A stretch of 64,000 nucleotides of DNA from JANPLN01 sp041736155 (GTDB lineage: Bacteria > Bdellovibrionota > Bdellovibrionia > Bdellovibrionales > JAGQZY01). Made by a program: the position numbers and the translations under genes. The DNA is taken from NCBI GenBank assembly GCA_041736155.1, contig JBGSUL010000075.1, forward strand, positions 1-64,000, given 5' to 3'. Under the pieces are notes generated by a model. The model saw only the letters and a program-made list of their open reading frames with translations. It made no database searches and was not told where the DNA came from. This document shows, piece by piece, positions 43,895-53,002 of this stretch (position 1 is the stretch's first letter; each line of letters opens with the position of its first letter).

Positions 43895-44658
43895 TGTTTA
43901 CAAAGAAGTTTTGGACAGAAGGTGCGGGATCTTACGCGTTGGCTATTTTGTTGGCCTTGACCATTCGTTGGGGATTTATGGAAGCTTACGTGATTCCTTC
44001 CGGGAGTATGCTGCCCAGTCTCCTGATTCGCGACCATATTTTTGTAAATAAATTTGTTTACGGCCTGCGCGTTCCTTTTAGCGAAAGCTGGCTGGCAAAA
44101 TTTCGCTCTCCTCGCCGTGGGGAAGTCATCGTTTTTAAAAAACCAGAGGATAAATCCATTTTTTTTATTAAACGTGTGGTCGGTCTTCCTGGCGACTCTG
44201 TTGCCTTTAAAGAGGGCAAAATTTATATCAATGACGAAGTGGTGGGTTTGATTAAACCCGAAGACTCTGCGGATGTTAAAGATGCCATCAATAATTATGA
44301 ATGGTTACGGGATCGCGACTTTCAAGAGGGGGGCTCGATTGATACCGTGAGTGATTACGAACACTGGCGGGAAAAACTCGGCGATGTGGAGCACGATGTG
44401 CTTTTACGCAAAGGACGGGCTTTGGAAGAAGCGCCTTTTGGCCCAGTGACAGTGCCCCCCAATTCACTTTTTGTTATGGGTGACAACCGTCACCGCTCGC
44501 ACGATTCGCGTGGCTGGGGTTTTGTGCCCGAAGAAAATATTTTGGGACGTGCGATGTTTGTATGGCTGTCCTGTGAAGAAGTTTTTGCGTCATTGCCTAT
44601 ACCGCTATGTAAACCGACCACGATTCGTTGGGGTCGGTTTTTTCATTGGGTAGAATAG
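43894..44658 (+). CDS. lepB: Signal peptidase I, copy 1
   Basis: Inner-membrane enzyme that removes Sec and Tat signal peptides. Start ATG 43894 (GGAGG upstream) overlaps the lepA stop in TGATG. One N-terminal membrane helix, then the catalytic Ser38 in PSGSMLPSLL and Lys93 in FFIKRVVGLPGD; box E VMGDNRHRSHDSRGWGFVP is complete. 254 residues. The last codons contain a terminator-like hairpin (44612-44643). The next gene, a second copy, begins only 4 nt after the stop. Confidence 0.93.
   Translation: MFTKKFWTEGAGSYALAILLALTIRWGFMEAYVIPSGSMLPSLLIRDHIFVNKFVYGLRVPFSESWLAKFRSPRRGEVIVFKKPEDKSIFFIKRVVGLPGDSVAFKEGKIYINDEVVGLIKPEDSADVKDAINNYEWLRDRDFQEGGSIDTVSDYEHWREKLGDVEHDVLLRKGRALEEAPFGPVTVPPNSLFVMGDNRHRSHDSRGWGFVPEENILGRAMFVWLSCEEVFASLPIPLCKPTTIRWGRFFHWVE
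44612..44643 (+). terminator. Terminator-like hairpin inside the 3' end of the first lepB
   Basis: AACCGACC - 12 nt - GGTCGGTT followed by T6, all within codons for the C-terminal residues of the first lepB. If active, it would lower expression of the second lepB relative to the first, by intragenic attenuation. Confidence 0.5.
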
Positions 44659-44662
44659 CTCT

Positions 44663-45361
44663 ATGAGCTCGCAAGGACGTCAAGGACGTTGGTCGCAAGT
44701 CATTCGTGATTTTCTTCTTGTAGTCGTTTTGGTATGTGCCTTGCGCTGGGCCGTCGGTGAGCCTTTTTTGGTGCCGTCAGGGAGTATGATTCCCACACTG
44801 CTCATCAAAGATTACATTGTCGTCTCCAAGTTCTCCTATGGTTTGCGTATTCCGTTTACCAAAACATGGTTTTTGGGTCCGAAAATCCCTCAGCGCGGTG
44901 ATGTGGTCGTTTTTCGCTCAAAGGGAGACAGCTCTTACTTTATGGTGAAAAGAGTTGTGGGTTTGCCGGGAGATAAAATTTCCATTGCGCGAGAAAAGCA
45001 AAACTTGTGGATCAATAACCAGCCGGTCGCGCAGGTTTTACTCGAAGAGCAACCCGATGAAGATACTCAGTATTTTAAAGAGACCTTGGGAGACGTGGTG
45101 CACACGGTGCAATACGCAAAAAATGACGATTGGGAAGGCGAGCCGATGGAGATTGCGGTTCCAGAAGGGCACTTGTTTTTGATGGGAGATAACCGCGATG
45201 CATCTTCCGACAGTCGAGTTTGGGGAACCCTTCCTGTGGAAAATCTTTTGGGAAAAGCCCAATTTATTTGGATGAGTTGCAAAGAAGAAGCGCCAGATGC
45301 GTCTGTATTGTGTTTGGGCGAAGATATGCGCCAGGAGCGACTTTTCAAACGGGTGAAATAG
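44663..45361 (+). CDS. lepB: Signal peptidase I, copy 2
   Basis: 232 residues, paralogous to the gene before it. Membrane helix (about 12-30), catalytic Ser41 in PSGSMIPTLL, Lys96 in FMVKRVVGLPGD, and box E FLMGDNRDASSDSRVWGTLP. The two copies share the core and the GLR(V/I)PF block but differ in the middle, so an old duplication is likely, possibly with different substrates. Position 4 nt downstream of copy 1, beyond the internal hairpin, and followed by a strong promoter for pyrB. Confidence 0.92.
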   Translation: MSSQGRQGRWSQVIRDFLLVVVLVCALRWAVGEPFLVPSGSMIPTLLIKDYIVVSKFSYGLRIPFTKTWFLGPKIPQRGDVVVFRSKGDSSYFMVKRVVGLPGDKISIAREKQNLWINNQPVAQVLLEEQPDEDTQYFKETLGDVVHTVQYAKNDDWEGEPMEIAVPEGHLFLMGDNRDASSDSRVWGTLPVENLLGKAQFIWMSCKEEAPDASVLCLGEDMRQERLFKRVK

Positions 45362-45412
45362 TCGCGAGTGGCGCTCCTCACTGTGAAATGACAACATAAA
45401 TCCACGATCTCT

Positions 45413-45441
45413 TTGACAACAAAACGACTGCTCACTATGCT
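45413..45441 (+). promoter_or_regulatory. Strong promoter for pyrB, giving a (near-)leaderless mRNA
   Basis: TTGACA (45413-45418), exactly 17 nt, TATGCT (45436-45441), then G T7 A and ATG at 45451. The start point should fall at about 45448, so almost no leader exists and there is no Shine-Dalgarno site. The T run around the start resembles UTP-sensing initiation sites of other pyr genes. Confidence 0.6.
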
Positions 45442-45450
45442 GTTTTTTTA

Positions 45451-46392
45451 ATGACAACTTTTTCGTTTCTTGAGACAGACGATCTCTCCACAGCCGAGAT
45501 CGAGGGCCTTTTCGCGCAAGCCTCGCAAATTAAAAAAGACTTTTTACAATATAGATATTTCCGCGAGAGCAGTTTCTCGGCCTCCGCCAATCAAAAATTA
45601 CTTCTTAGCTTATTGTTCTTTGAGCCCAGCACTCGCACCCGCTCGAGTTTTGAAATGGCCGCGCTCCGTATGGGGTGGACCGCCAGTTTCTTCGACGGGG
45701 CCTCCAAAGAGGGGACGAGTTTGATCAAGGGCGAAACCTTTGAAGACACCTTCTGGACGTTGCATGCTATGGGCCCCAATATTCTCGTGGTTCGCTGTGG
45801 GGATGAGCTGAAGTTAGAGGTTCTTAAGAAGACGTCGCAGATTCCCATTCTCAATGCGGGGTACGGAACACACTCTCATCCGACGCAAGCACTCCTCGAT
45901 GTTTTTACCATGCGTGAATCCTATTCCTCTCTTCAGGGACGACGTATTCTGTTTGTAGGCGATGTTCGTCATAGTCGTGTGGCTAAATCCCATTTTCGGT
46001 TACTGCCAAGATTTGGCGCCGAAGTCGGTGTCGTCGGTCCTGAGAACTTTATGCAAAACCTCCCTGCAAATGTTCAGCAGTTTCAAAATTTGCAAGAGGC
46101 TTTGCCGTGGGCCGATGTGGTTGTGGGTTTGCGTGTACAGCTTGAACGTCATGGCGAGGCGTTGGCGTTTTCCCGCGACCAATACATTCAAAATTTTCAA
46201 ATTCAAAAAAGTCATGGAGATTTACTCAAACCAACGGCTCTGCTTTTTCATCCAGGGCCGGTCAATTGGGGTTTGGAGCTAAATCCGAATGTGAGAGAGT
46301 TGCCGCACTTTAAAATGTGGCAACAAAAACAAAACGGTGTTTTTGTACGTGCGGCCCTTTTGGACCTCGTTGCAAAAAAGAATGGGTATTAA
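45451..46392 (+). CDS. pyrB: Aspartate carbamoyltransferase
   Basis: Commits carbamoyl phosphate to pyrimidines. 313 residues: carbamoyl-phosphate loop FFEPSTRTRSSFEMAALRMG (about 51-70), SLIKGETFEDTF (about 90) and aspartate-side HSHPTQALLDVF (about 140). The C-terminal HPGPVNWGLEL (about 270) is typical of class B/C catalytic chains. No pyrI or pyrC follows. The stop is immediately followed by the ATG of carA, placing both enzymes in one message. Confidence 0.93.
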   Translation: MTTFSFLETDDLSTAEIEGLFAQASQIKKDFLQYRYFRESSFSASANQKLLLSLLFFEPSTRTRSSFEMAALRMGWTASFFDGASKEGTSLIKGETFEDTFWTLHAMGPNILVVRCGDELKLEVLKKTSQIPILNAGYGTHSHPTQALLDVFTMRESYSSLQGRRILFVGDVRHSRVAKSHFRLLPRFGAEVGVVGPENFMQNLPANVQQFQNLQEALPWADVVVGLRVQLERHGEALAFSRDQYIQNFQIQKSHGDLLKPTALLFHPGPVNWGLELNPNVRELPHFKMWQQKQNGVFVRAALLDLVAKKNGY

Positions 46393-47463
46393 ATGAAAAA
46401 AGGATATTTGATTCTCGAAGATGGTAAATCCTACGAAGGTGAATGGCTCGGCGGACAAGCGCGCGCAGGCGAAGTCATCTTCAATACCTCTCACAATGGT
46501 TACGAAGAAATTGCCACCGATCCTTCTTATTACGGACAGATCATGGTGATGAGTGCTCCCATGCAGGGAAACTACGGTGTGGACAAAGCGTTTTGGGAAT
46601 CCTCGCAAATGTGGATCGAAGGTTTTGTCGCGCTTGATATTTATCGCCATGACTCCACTTGGATCGAACAATTGGACAAGGCGGGCATTCCCGTGTTGTC
46701 GGGCATCGACACGCGTGATCTAGTTCTTCATCTGCGCGACAAAGGAACCATGTTGGGTTCTCTAGTTCCAGCCAACTCTCTGAGTGAGGCGCAAGCGCTG
46801 AGTCGTCAATTGATAGAAAAGCATCAAGCGCTCCCGAGAGATTGGGCACATCATGTTACTACAAAACAAGTGAAACATCTCAGTGGTGCTTCGTCTTCGG
46901 GCCCGCGGGTGGCTGTAGTAGATTACGGCTGTAAACAAAATATTATTCGTGAACTTTTAAAGCGTTGTCGAGAAGTGGCGATTTTTCCATCGCGCTCGAC
47001 CTACGAGCAAATTCAAAGCTGGAAGCCCGATGGTATTCTGCTCTCCAATGGCCCTGGTGATCCTGCCGATGTGCAAGAGACTGTGGATGTCGTTCAAAAG
47101 TTTTTAGGCGAAAAAGTCATTTTTGGTATTTGCATGGGGCAACAAATTTTAGCGCGTGCTCTGGGAGCTCGCACCTATCGCTTAAAATTTGGCCACCATG
47201 GCGCCAATCACCCAGTGAAGGACATGCGCGAGGGTGAGATCTATGTGACCAGCCAAAACCACGGGTATGCCATCGATGCGGCAACGATGCCCGCAGATGT
47301 GACGGTCAGTCATATCAATCTCAACGATCAAACGATCTCGGGGATTTATTATAAAAATAAAAAATGTTTTAGTGTGCAGTTTCACCCTGAGTGTTACCCC
47401 GGTCCGCGCGATGCGGGTGTACTCTTTGATGAGTTTATCGATTGGATAAAATATGAGTTATGA
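46393..47463 (+). CDS. carA: Carbamoyl-phosphate synthetase, small (glutaminase) subunit
   Basis: Releases ammonia from glutamine for CarB. 356 residues. N-terminal CPSase domain: GEVIFNTSHNGYEEIATDPS and YRHDSTW. The glutamine amidotransferase domain has VDYGCKQNIIRELLKR, SNGPGDPADV and the nucleophile Cys in GICMGQQILARALG, where most relatives have GICLGHQ. The triad is completed by FHPE near the C-terminus. It starts directly after the pyrB stop and overlaps the next gene by 11 nt. Confidence 0.94.
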   Translation: MKKGYLILEDGKSYEGEWLGGQARAGEVIFNTSHNGYEEIATDPSYYGQIMVMSAPMQGNYGVDKAFWESSQMWIEGFVALDIYRHDSTWIEQLDKAGIPVLSGIDTRDLVLHLRDKGTMLGSLVPANSLSEAQALSRQLIEKHQALPRDWAHHVTTKQVKHLSGASSSGPRVAVVDYGCKQNIIRELLKRCREVAIFPSRSTYEQIQSWKPDGILLSNGPGDPADVQETVDVVQKFLGEKVIFGICMGQQILARALGARTYRLKFGHHGANHPVKDMREGEIYVTSQNHGYAIDAATMPADVTVSHINLNDQTISGIYYKNKKCFSVQFHPECYPGPRDAGVLFDEFIDWIKYEL

Positions 47464-48097
47464 ACTGTGTTTAGAAAAACTGACGGAATATTTTTCCTCG
47501 TCCAAATACCAAAGAGAAGTGGTCAAGGCGAAGGAGCAGTTTTTTGGTGATATCGGTGTCAGCGAAACAGACACCACCGACTTCGAAAGACATCTCACGT
47601 TGTTTTTTGATTGGTACTTACTCACCCGCACCTTGGATGGCACGCTTTTAACTCCGGCTAAAATGGCACTCAACCTCGAAGGGTTTGATATGACCGAAGA
47701 GGTGCGTCCGATGTACGAGGCTTTAGCGCAAGCGCGCTTTGCCCTTTTTGAGTATCAAAAGTCTAAAGGTCAGGACCACTTTGCGCGTAATTTGTTTACT
47801 GGCGAAAAAGTGGTCGTGAAAAAGTCCATGGTCAACTTTCTCCTTCCTAAGGGCACCATTTTCAGCACGCATTATATTAATGATAAACAAAATAATTTTT
47901 TTACGAATGGTTTGGTCTGTCATCCTCTAGAGACACGCAAATTTATTATGGAGCAAGCCAAGAAAGCACAAAAACAGTCGTATGAAGAGCAAGTGGCATT
48001 GATCTACAGTTTGACAAGAATGTATTTTAAATTAGATCGCTATCCCCATGTGACACATCAGCAAATTTACAGCTTAACCAGCGCAGTGAGGTTTTAA
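47453..48097 (+). CDS. Unrecognised protein encoded between carA and carB
   Basis: 214 residues, cytoplasmic by composition: no signal peptide and no membrane helix. It overlaps carA by 11 nt and its stop shares one base with the carB start, so it is part of a tightly coupled unit. Features: a Glu/Lys-rich N-terminus, FERHLTLFFDWYLLTRTLDG (about 43-62), and FLLPKGTIFSTHYINDKQNN near the middle. No domain or catalytic motif is recognised. Its fixed place between two subunits that must bind each other suggests an assembly or regulatory role, but this is inference only. Confidence 0.6.
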   Translation: MSYELCLEKLTEYFSSSKYQREVVKAKEQFFGDIGVSETDTTDFERHLTLFFDWYLLTRTLDGTLLTPAKMALNLEGFDMTEEVRPMYEALAQARFALFEYQKSKGQDHFARNLFTGEKVVVKKSMVNFLLPKGTIFSTHYINDKQNNFFTNGLVCHPLETRKFIMEQAKKAQKQSYEEQVALIYSLTRMYFKLDRYPHVTHQQIYSLTSAVRF

Positions 48098-51000
48098 TGG
48101 GTTTAAACCCTAAGTACAAAAAAGTTTTAATTCTTGGTAGTGGCCCTATAGTGATCGGACAGGCTTGCGAGTTTGATTATTCGGGAACACAAGCGTGCAA
48201 AGCGTTGCGCAGCTTAGGCATTGAGGTGGTGTTGATTAATTCCAACCCCGCAACGATCATGACCGATCCCGATGTGGCTCATCGGGTGTACATCGAACCT
48301 TTGAAGGTTCCGTTTGTAGAAAAAATTCTCGAAAAAGAAAAGCCCGACGCCATTATTCCCACACTCGGTGGACAAACTGCTCTCAATTTAGGTTTAGAAC
48401 TTTCCACCAAAGGCATTCTCAAGCGTCTCGGCATCGAAATGATTGGTGCCACCGCCGAAGTGATTCGTGCCGCTGAAGATCGCGAACAGTTTCGGCAAAT
48501 TTTAAAAAATTTGGGAGCAAAATATCCCAAGAGCGAAATGGTGCGCGAATTTAAACAAGGAATTGCAGCGGCAAAGACCATTGGCTTTCCGATTATTTTG
48601 CGTCCGAACTACACATTGGGCGGTGGTGGTGGCGGGATTGCTTACTCTATGGAAGAGTATGAGCAAATGATTGCTAAGGCTTTGTCAGAGAGTCCGACAT
48701 CCGAAGTTCTTGTGGAAGAAAGTATTTTGGGCTGGAAAGAATTCGAGCTCGAAGTCATGCGTGATAGCAAGGGTGTGTTTGTCACTATTTGCAGTATCGA
48801 AAATTTAGATCCTTGCGGTGTACACACCGGCGACAGTATCACTATTGCTCCTCAGCAAACGCTTTCAGAAAGAGCTTATCAAGACATGCGCGATGAAGCG
48901 CGCAAGATTCTCGATGCGGTGGGACTGGAGTGCGGTGGTGCGAATATCCAATTCGCTGTGCACCCTGAATCTGGAAAACGCGTGGTGATCGAAATGAATC
49001 CACGAGTGAGTCGTTCCTCCGCTCTGGCGAGCAAAGCGACAGGCTTCCCTATCGCAAAAATCGCCGCCATGCTCGCGGTGGGTTTTACCCTCGAAGAAAT
49101 CAAAAACGATGTGACCAAATCGACACCGTCGTGTTACGAGCCGGCATTAGATTACGTGGTAACTAAAATTCCACGTTTTGCTTTTGAAAAATTCGGTGGT
49201 TCTAAAGATCTCCTCTCCACACAAATGAAGAGTGTGGGGGAAGTGATGAGCATCGGACGTACTTTTAAAGAATCCTTACAGAAAGCTATTGTCTCCATGG
49301 AGACTCATGCAGGTTTTGAGGAAGTGGCTTTTGTGCCTGAGAAAATATCGTATCCACATTCGCAAAGATTGTTTTATCTAGCGCAAGCTTTTCGCGAAGA
49401 GATGACCGTGGATGAAGTTTATGAGCTGACACAAATCAATCGTTGGTTCTTGCATCAAATTCGCGATCTCGTTGAAATGGAAAAAGATCTTGCTGCGAAA
49501 AAGGAACTCACTGAGGATTCTCTTTGGAACCTCAAGAAAAATGGTTTTTCTGATAAAAGAATCGCTCAGGTGTTAGAGAGCAATGAATTAGCGATTCGTC
49601 AAAAACGCACAGAGTGGAATATTCATCCAGGATTCTACCAGGTAGATACGTGTGCAGGAGAATTTGAATCGAATACGCCTTATTATTACTCAACGTATTG
49701 GACTAAAAATCGTCCGACCATCGCTGCGAAAATAGCACCAGTCATGATTTTAGGAAGCGGCCCCAATCGCATCGGCCAAGGAATCGAGTTTGATTATTGC
49801 TGTGTGCGAGGAGTGAAGGCTTTCCAGAAGAGCGGTTATCCGGTCGCAATGGTAAATTCCAATCCGGAAACTGTTTCTACCGATTACGATACGAGCGACT
49901 ATCTGTTTTTTGAGCCATTAGTTCCAGAATACTTATTAGAAGTGGCATCGCTGATTCAACCGCAAGGTGTGGTGGTGCAACTGGGTGGTCAAACGCCCAT
50001 CAATGTGGCCAAGGATCTTGAACAGGCAGGCTTAAAATTAATGGGCTCCTCGCTCAATACCATTGATCTTGCCGAAGATCGCTCGCGATTTAAAAAAGTG
50101 TGCGAAGATTTAGGCTTACAAGTCCCACAAGCGGGAACTGCGACAGAGCTGACTCAGGCACAAAAAGTGGCCAAAGAAATTGGTTACCCGCTGATTTGTC
50201 GTCCGAGCTACGTTCTTGGCGGACGGCGCATGGAAGTGATCGAGACCGACGAAGAGTTAGAAGAATACTTCACAAAACATGGACATGTGATTTCTTCGAC
50301 GGCTCCGTGTTTTATGGATCAATTCCTTGAAGGAGCATTGGAAGTGGACGTGGATGTCATCCGCGGTGTGGACTGGTGTTTTGTCGGCGGAGTGATCGAA
50401 CATATCGAAGCGGCAGGCGTCCATTCAGGTGACAGCATGGGTGTGATTCCTCCACAACGTCTCAAAGCACAGACCATCGATAGCATCGAAGACGTCTGCA
50501 AAAAGCTGGCGAACAAACTAGAAGTGCTCGGACATATGAATGCTCAATTAGCGCTTAAAGACAATGTTATCTATGTTCTTGAGGCCAATCCGCGCTGTTC
50601 GCGCACGGTTCCATTTGTCGCCAAAGCGGCACGCATTCCTCTGGTTGATCTCGGCGTGCAAGCTGTCTTGGGTGTAAAAAAAGCACAAATGAATTTAGAA
50701 CAGTACAACTACCGCGATTTGGCACAAGTTTGTGTTAAAGGTGTGGTCTTCCCTTTCAATAAATTTGTGGATTCCGATTCTATTCTTGGGCCCGAGATGA
50801 AATCGACGGGAGAAAGTATGGGGCGAGGTGCGGATTACGGTGAAGCACTGTGGAAGGCATTTATTTCCAGTCACCATAAGTTGGCATCCAGTGGGGAAAT
50901 TTTTCTCTCTCTTCGTGAGAAAGACAAAACTCCGCTCTTGCCAGTTATTAGCGGTTTACAAGCATTGGGCTACACCTTTTCAGCAACTTTAGGGACAGCT

Positions 51001-51270
51001 AATTTTTTATTTGAGCAGGGAATTGATTGTATTCCCGTCAAAAAAGTTCACGAAGGACGCCCGCATTGTGTAGATCGTATTCGATCTGGCAAAGTGGCCA
51101 TGGTGATTAATACGACCTCGGGAAGACTGTCCATTGATGCCAGTTTCCAGATTCGTCGCAGTTGCACAGATTATGGCGTTCCTTGTATTACCGAAGATCA
51201 CGCGGCAGAGGCTATGTTGTTGGCGCTCAAAAAATTGCATACCGGTCACTTTGATGTGGTGGCCATTTAG
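48097..51270 (+). CDS. carB: Carbamoyl-phosphate synthetase, large subunit
   Basis: Makes carbamoyl phosphate from bicarbonate, ammonia and two ATP for pyrimidine and arginine synthesis. 1057 residues with the two duplicated ATP-grasp halves: first VLILGSGPIVIGQACEFDYS, TLGGQTALNLGLEL and RPNYTLGGGGGGIAY; second GSGPNRIGQGIEFDYCC, QLGGQTPINVAKDLE and RPSYVLGGRRMEV. The MGS-like allosteric domain ends the protein (about 925-1057). Length is close to E. coli (1073). One-base overlap with the upstream unknown gene. Confidence 0.96.
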   Translation: MGLNPKYKKVLILGSGPIVIGQACEFDYSGTQACKALRSLGIEVVLINSNPATIMTDPDVAHRVYIEPLKVPFVEKILEKEKPDAIIPTLGGQTALNLGLELSTKGILKRLGIEMIGATAEVIRAAEDREQFRQILKNLGAKYPKSEMVREFKQGIAAAKTIGFPIILRPNYTLGGGGGGIAYSMEEYEQMIAKALSESPTSEVLVEESILGWKEFELEVMRDSKGVFVTICSIENLDPCGVHTGDSITIAPQQTLSERAYQDMRDEARKILDAVGLECGGANIQFAVHPESGKRVVIEMNPRVSRSSALASKATGFPIAKIAAMLAVGFTLEEIKNDVTKSTPSCYEPALDYVVTKIPRFAFEKFGGSKDLLSTQMKSVGEVMSIGRTFKESLQKAIVSMETHAGFEEVAFVPEKISYPHSQRLFYLAQAFREEMTVDEVYELTQINRWFLHQIRDLVEMEKDLAAKKELTEDSLWNLKKNGFSDKRIAQVLESNELAIRQKRTEWNIHPGFYQVDTCAGEFESNTPYYYSTYWTKNRPTIAAKIAPVMILGSGPNRIGQGIEFDYCCVRGVKAFQKSGYPVAMVNSNPETVSTDYDTSDYLFFEPLVPEYLLEVASLIQPQGVVVQLGGQTPINVAKDLEQAGLKLMGSSLNTIDLAEDRSRFKKVCEDLGLQVPQAGTATELTQAQKVAKEIGYPLICRPSYVLGGRRMEVIETDEELEEYFTKHGHVISSTAPCFMDQFLEGALEVDVDVIRGVDWCFVGGVIEHIEAAGVHSGDSMGVIPPQRLKAQTIDSIEDVCKKLANKLEVLGHMNAQLALKDNVIYVLEANPRCSRTVPFVAKAARIPLVDLGVQAVLGVKKAQMNLEQYNYRDLAQVCVKGVVFPFNKFVDSDSILGPEMKSTGESMGRGADYGEALWKAFISSHHKLASSGEIFLSLREKDKTPLLPVISGLQALGYTFSATLGTANFLFEQGIDCIPVKKVHEGRPHCVDRIRSGKVAMVINTTSGRLSIDASFQIRRSCTDYGVPCITEDHAAEAMLLALKKLHTGHFDVVAI

Positions 51271-51344
51271 GTCTTGAGGAAGATATGCCATTTTAATATT
51301 TGATTGGGCTTGCCATAATTGGTCGGCGTTCTTAGAATATTTTC

Positions 51345-52223
51345 ATGGCATTGGAAGTACATAATTTATGTAAGACATTTCGCGATAAGCTCACTATGCA
51401 AAAGAGACAAGTTCTTTTTGATGTGAGCTTTGAGGTTCAAACTGGATCGATTACAGGTTTCTTAGGTAGTAACGGTGCTGGTAAAACAACAACGATGAAA
51501 AGTTTGTTGGGTCTTTTGCAAAAAGATAGCGGAGACGTCACTTTTTTTAAAAATCAATATCCCGATTTTCGTCAACATATTGGTTACATGCCCGAGCGCC
51601 CTTACTTTTACGAATACCTCACGGGACTCGAGTTTTTGGTCTTCTACGGACAATTGTCTTTGCGGGAATCGCGAGCGCAGATACGCCTGAGAGCCGTACA
51701 ACTTTTAGATAAAATCGGTTTAAGTCACGCTAAAGATAAACTTTTGCGAAGCTATTCCAAAGGAATGCTTCAGCGTATCGGCTTGGCGCAAGCGATTATT
51801 CACGATCCAAAGTTTATTATTCTCGATGAGCCCATGTCCGGTTTAGATCCCGATGGACGTGCACAGATTATTGAACTTATTAAAGAGCTGGGACAAAAGG
51901 GAATTACACTTTTTTTCAGTAGCCATTTGCTCGATGACGTAGAGAAGTTATGTGATCGTTTAGTGATCATTGATAAAGGGCGAATTCTTTTTGAAGGAAC
52001 CAAACAAACTTTTATGAAGTCCGGAACTAGTGGTTATGAAGTCAGCTTTCTTGCAAAAAATCAATTGCAGCCACAAAAAGTCAGCGCTCCTGATTTAGCA
52101 GCTGTACAAAATGTATTACAGCGCTTGCAACAAGAGGCGGCCGTTCTGATTTCTGTTCATGAACCACGAGTAACGTTAGAAGAAGCTTTTGCTCAATTAA
52201 AGAGAGAGAAGAGTTTGTCGTGA
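51345..52223 (+). CDS. ABC exporter ATPase
   Basis: 292 residues of the CcmA/NatA-like group. Walker A GFLGSNGAGKTTTMK (38-52), signature SYSKGMLQRIGLAQA (about 137-151), Walker B FIILDEPMSGLDP, and switch His in FFSSHLLDDVEKL. The C-terminal 80 residues are a regulatory extension. It overlaps the permease gene by 4 nt. The same pair order occurs in multidrug, sodium or gliding-type exporters; the cargo cannot be read. Confidence 0.85.
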   Translation: MALEVHNLCKTFRDKLTMQKRQVLFDVSFEVQTGSITGFLGSNGAGKTTTMKSLLGLLQKDSGDVTFFKNQYPDFRQHIGYMPERPYFYEYLTGLEFLVFYGQLSLRESRAQIRLRAVQLLDKIGLSHAKDKLLRSYSKGMLQRIGLAQAIIHDPKFIILDEPMSGLDPDGRAQIIELIKELGQKGITLFFSSHLLDDVEKLCDRLVIIDKGRILFEGTKQTFMKSGTSGYEVSFLAKNQLQPQKVSAPDLAAVQNVLQRLQQEAAVLISVHEPRVTLEEAFAQLKREKSLS

Positions 52224-52987
52224 AAAATATTTTTATTATTTCGCAAAATACCTTTCGTGAATTACTAAGAAACCGTGTTCTATACGCGCTTCTATTTTTT
52301 GCTGCCTTTTTAATCATTTTGATGATTGTGTTGGGTCAATTGAGCTTTACAGAGCAATTTCGTCTTTCCGTCAGCCTTGGGTTAGCAAGTATACATATGT
52401 GTATGGCTGCGCTGACGATTTTTATCGGTGGGTCTATAGTTTATCGCGAGATTGATAAGTTGACGATTTTGACAGTCTTAGTGAGACCCCTCTCGCGTGC
52501 GCAGTTTTTAATGGGTAAATATATAGGTTTCTTGCAACTCATGTTTGTTTTTGCATTGGGATTTTTTACTTTGTTTTCGTTGAGTCTCTCGTTCATGGGT
52601 TTTAATTATAATTTAATAGACTTTGCCATTGTTTTTTTTGGGATGTGTTTAGAAGTTATGGTCCTCCTAGCCGTCACCATTCTTTTTTCTACTTTTTCCG
52701 CTTCGTTTTTAACAATTATTTTCACGCTATGTTTCTTTTTCATTGGGCACTGGTCAGAGTCTCTCTATGAATTAATAAAGGGGAGTTACGACCCTGGCTA
52801 TTCAGAGGTGATTAAATTGGCTCATATTCTTTTACCCAATCTTGAAGTTTTTAATTGGCGTCTTCAGCCGATGGAAAGTTTTGTAACTGCGGCTTCCTTT
52901 GGAAAAGCCGTTGTGCTTTCACTATTATGGACAGCCTGTTGTATGCAGGGCGCAACCCTTATTTTTAGAAAACGAGATTTTGCTTAG
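52220..52987 (+). CDS. ABC exporter permease
   Basis: 255 residues, GTG start at 52220 inside the ATPase gene. Six membrane helices can be seen (for example ALLFFAAFLIILMIVLG, FVFALGFFTLFSLSLSF and IIFTLCFFFIGHW), which fits an ABC-2 type permease. A cytoplasmic loop reads VYREIDKLTILTVLVRPLSR, a pattern common in this family. It ends 15 nt before pilD, so exporter and prepilin peptidase may be co-transcribed. Confidence 0.8.
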   Translation: MKNIFIISQNTFRELLRNRVLYALLFFAAFLIILMIVLGQLSFTEQFRLSVSLGLASIHMCMAALTIFIGGSIVYREIDKLTILTVLVRPLSRAQFLMGKYIGFLQLMFVFALGFFTLFSLSLSFMGFNYNLIDFAIVFFGMCLEVMVLLAVTILFSTFSASFLTIIFTLCFFFIGHWSESLYELIKGSYDPGYSEVIKLAHILLPNLEVFNWRLQPMESFVTAASFGKAVVLSLLWTACCMQGATLIFRKRDFA

Positions 52988-53002
52988 ATGGACTTCGCTT
53001 AG

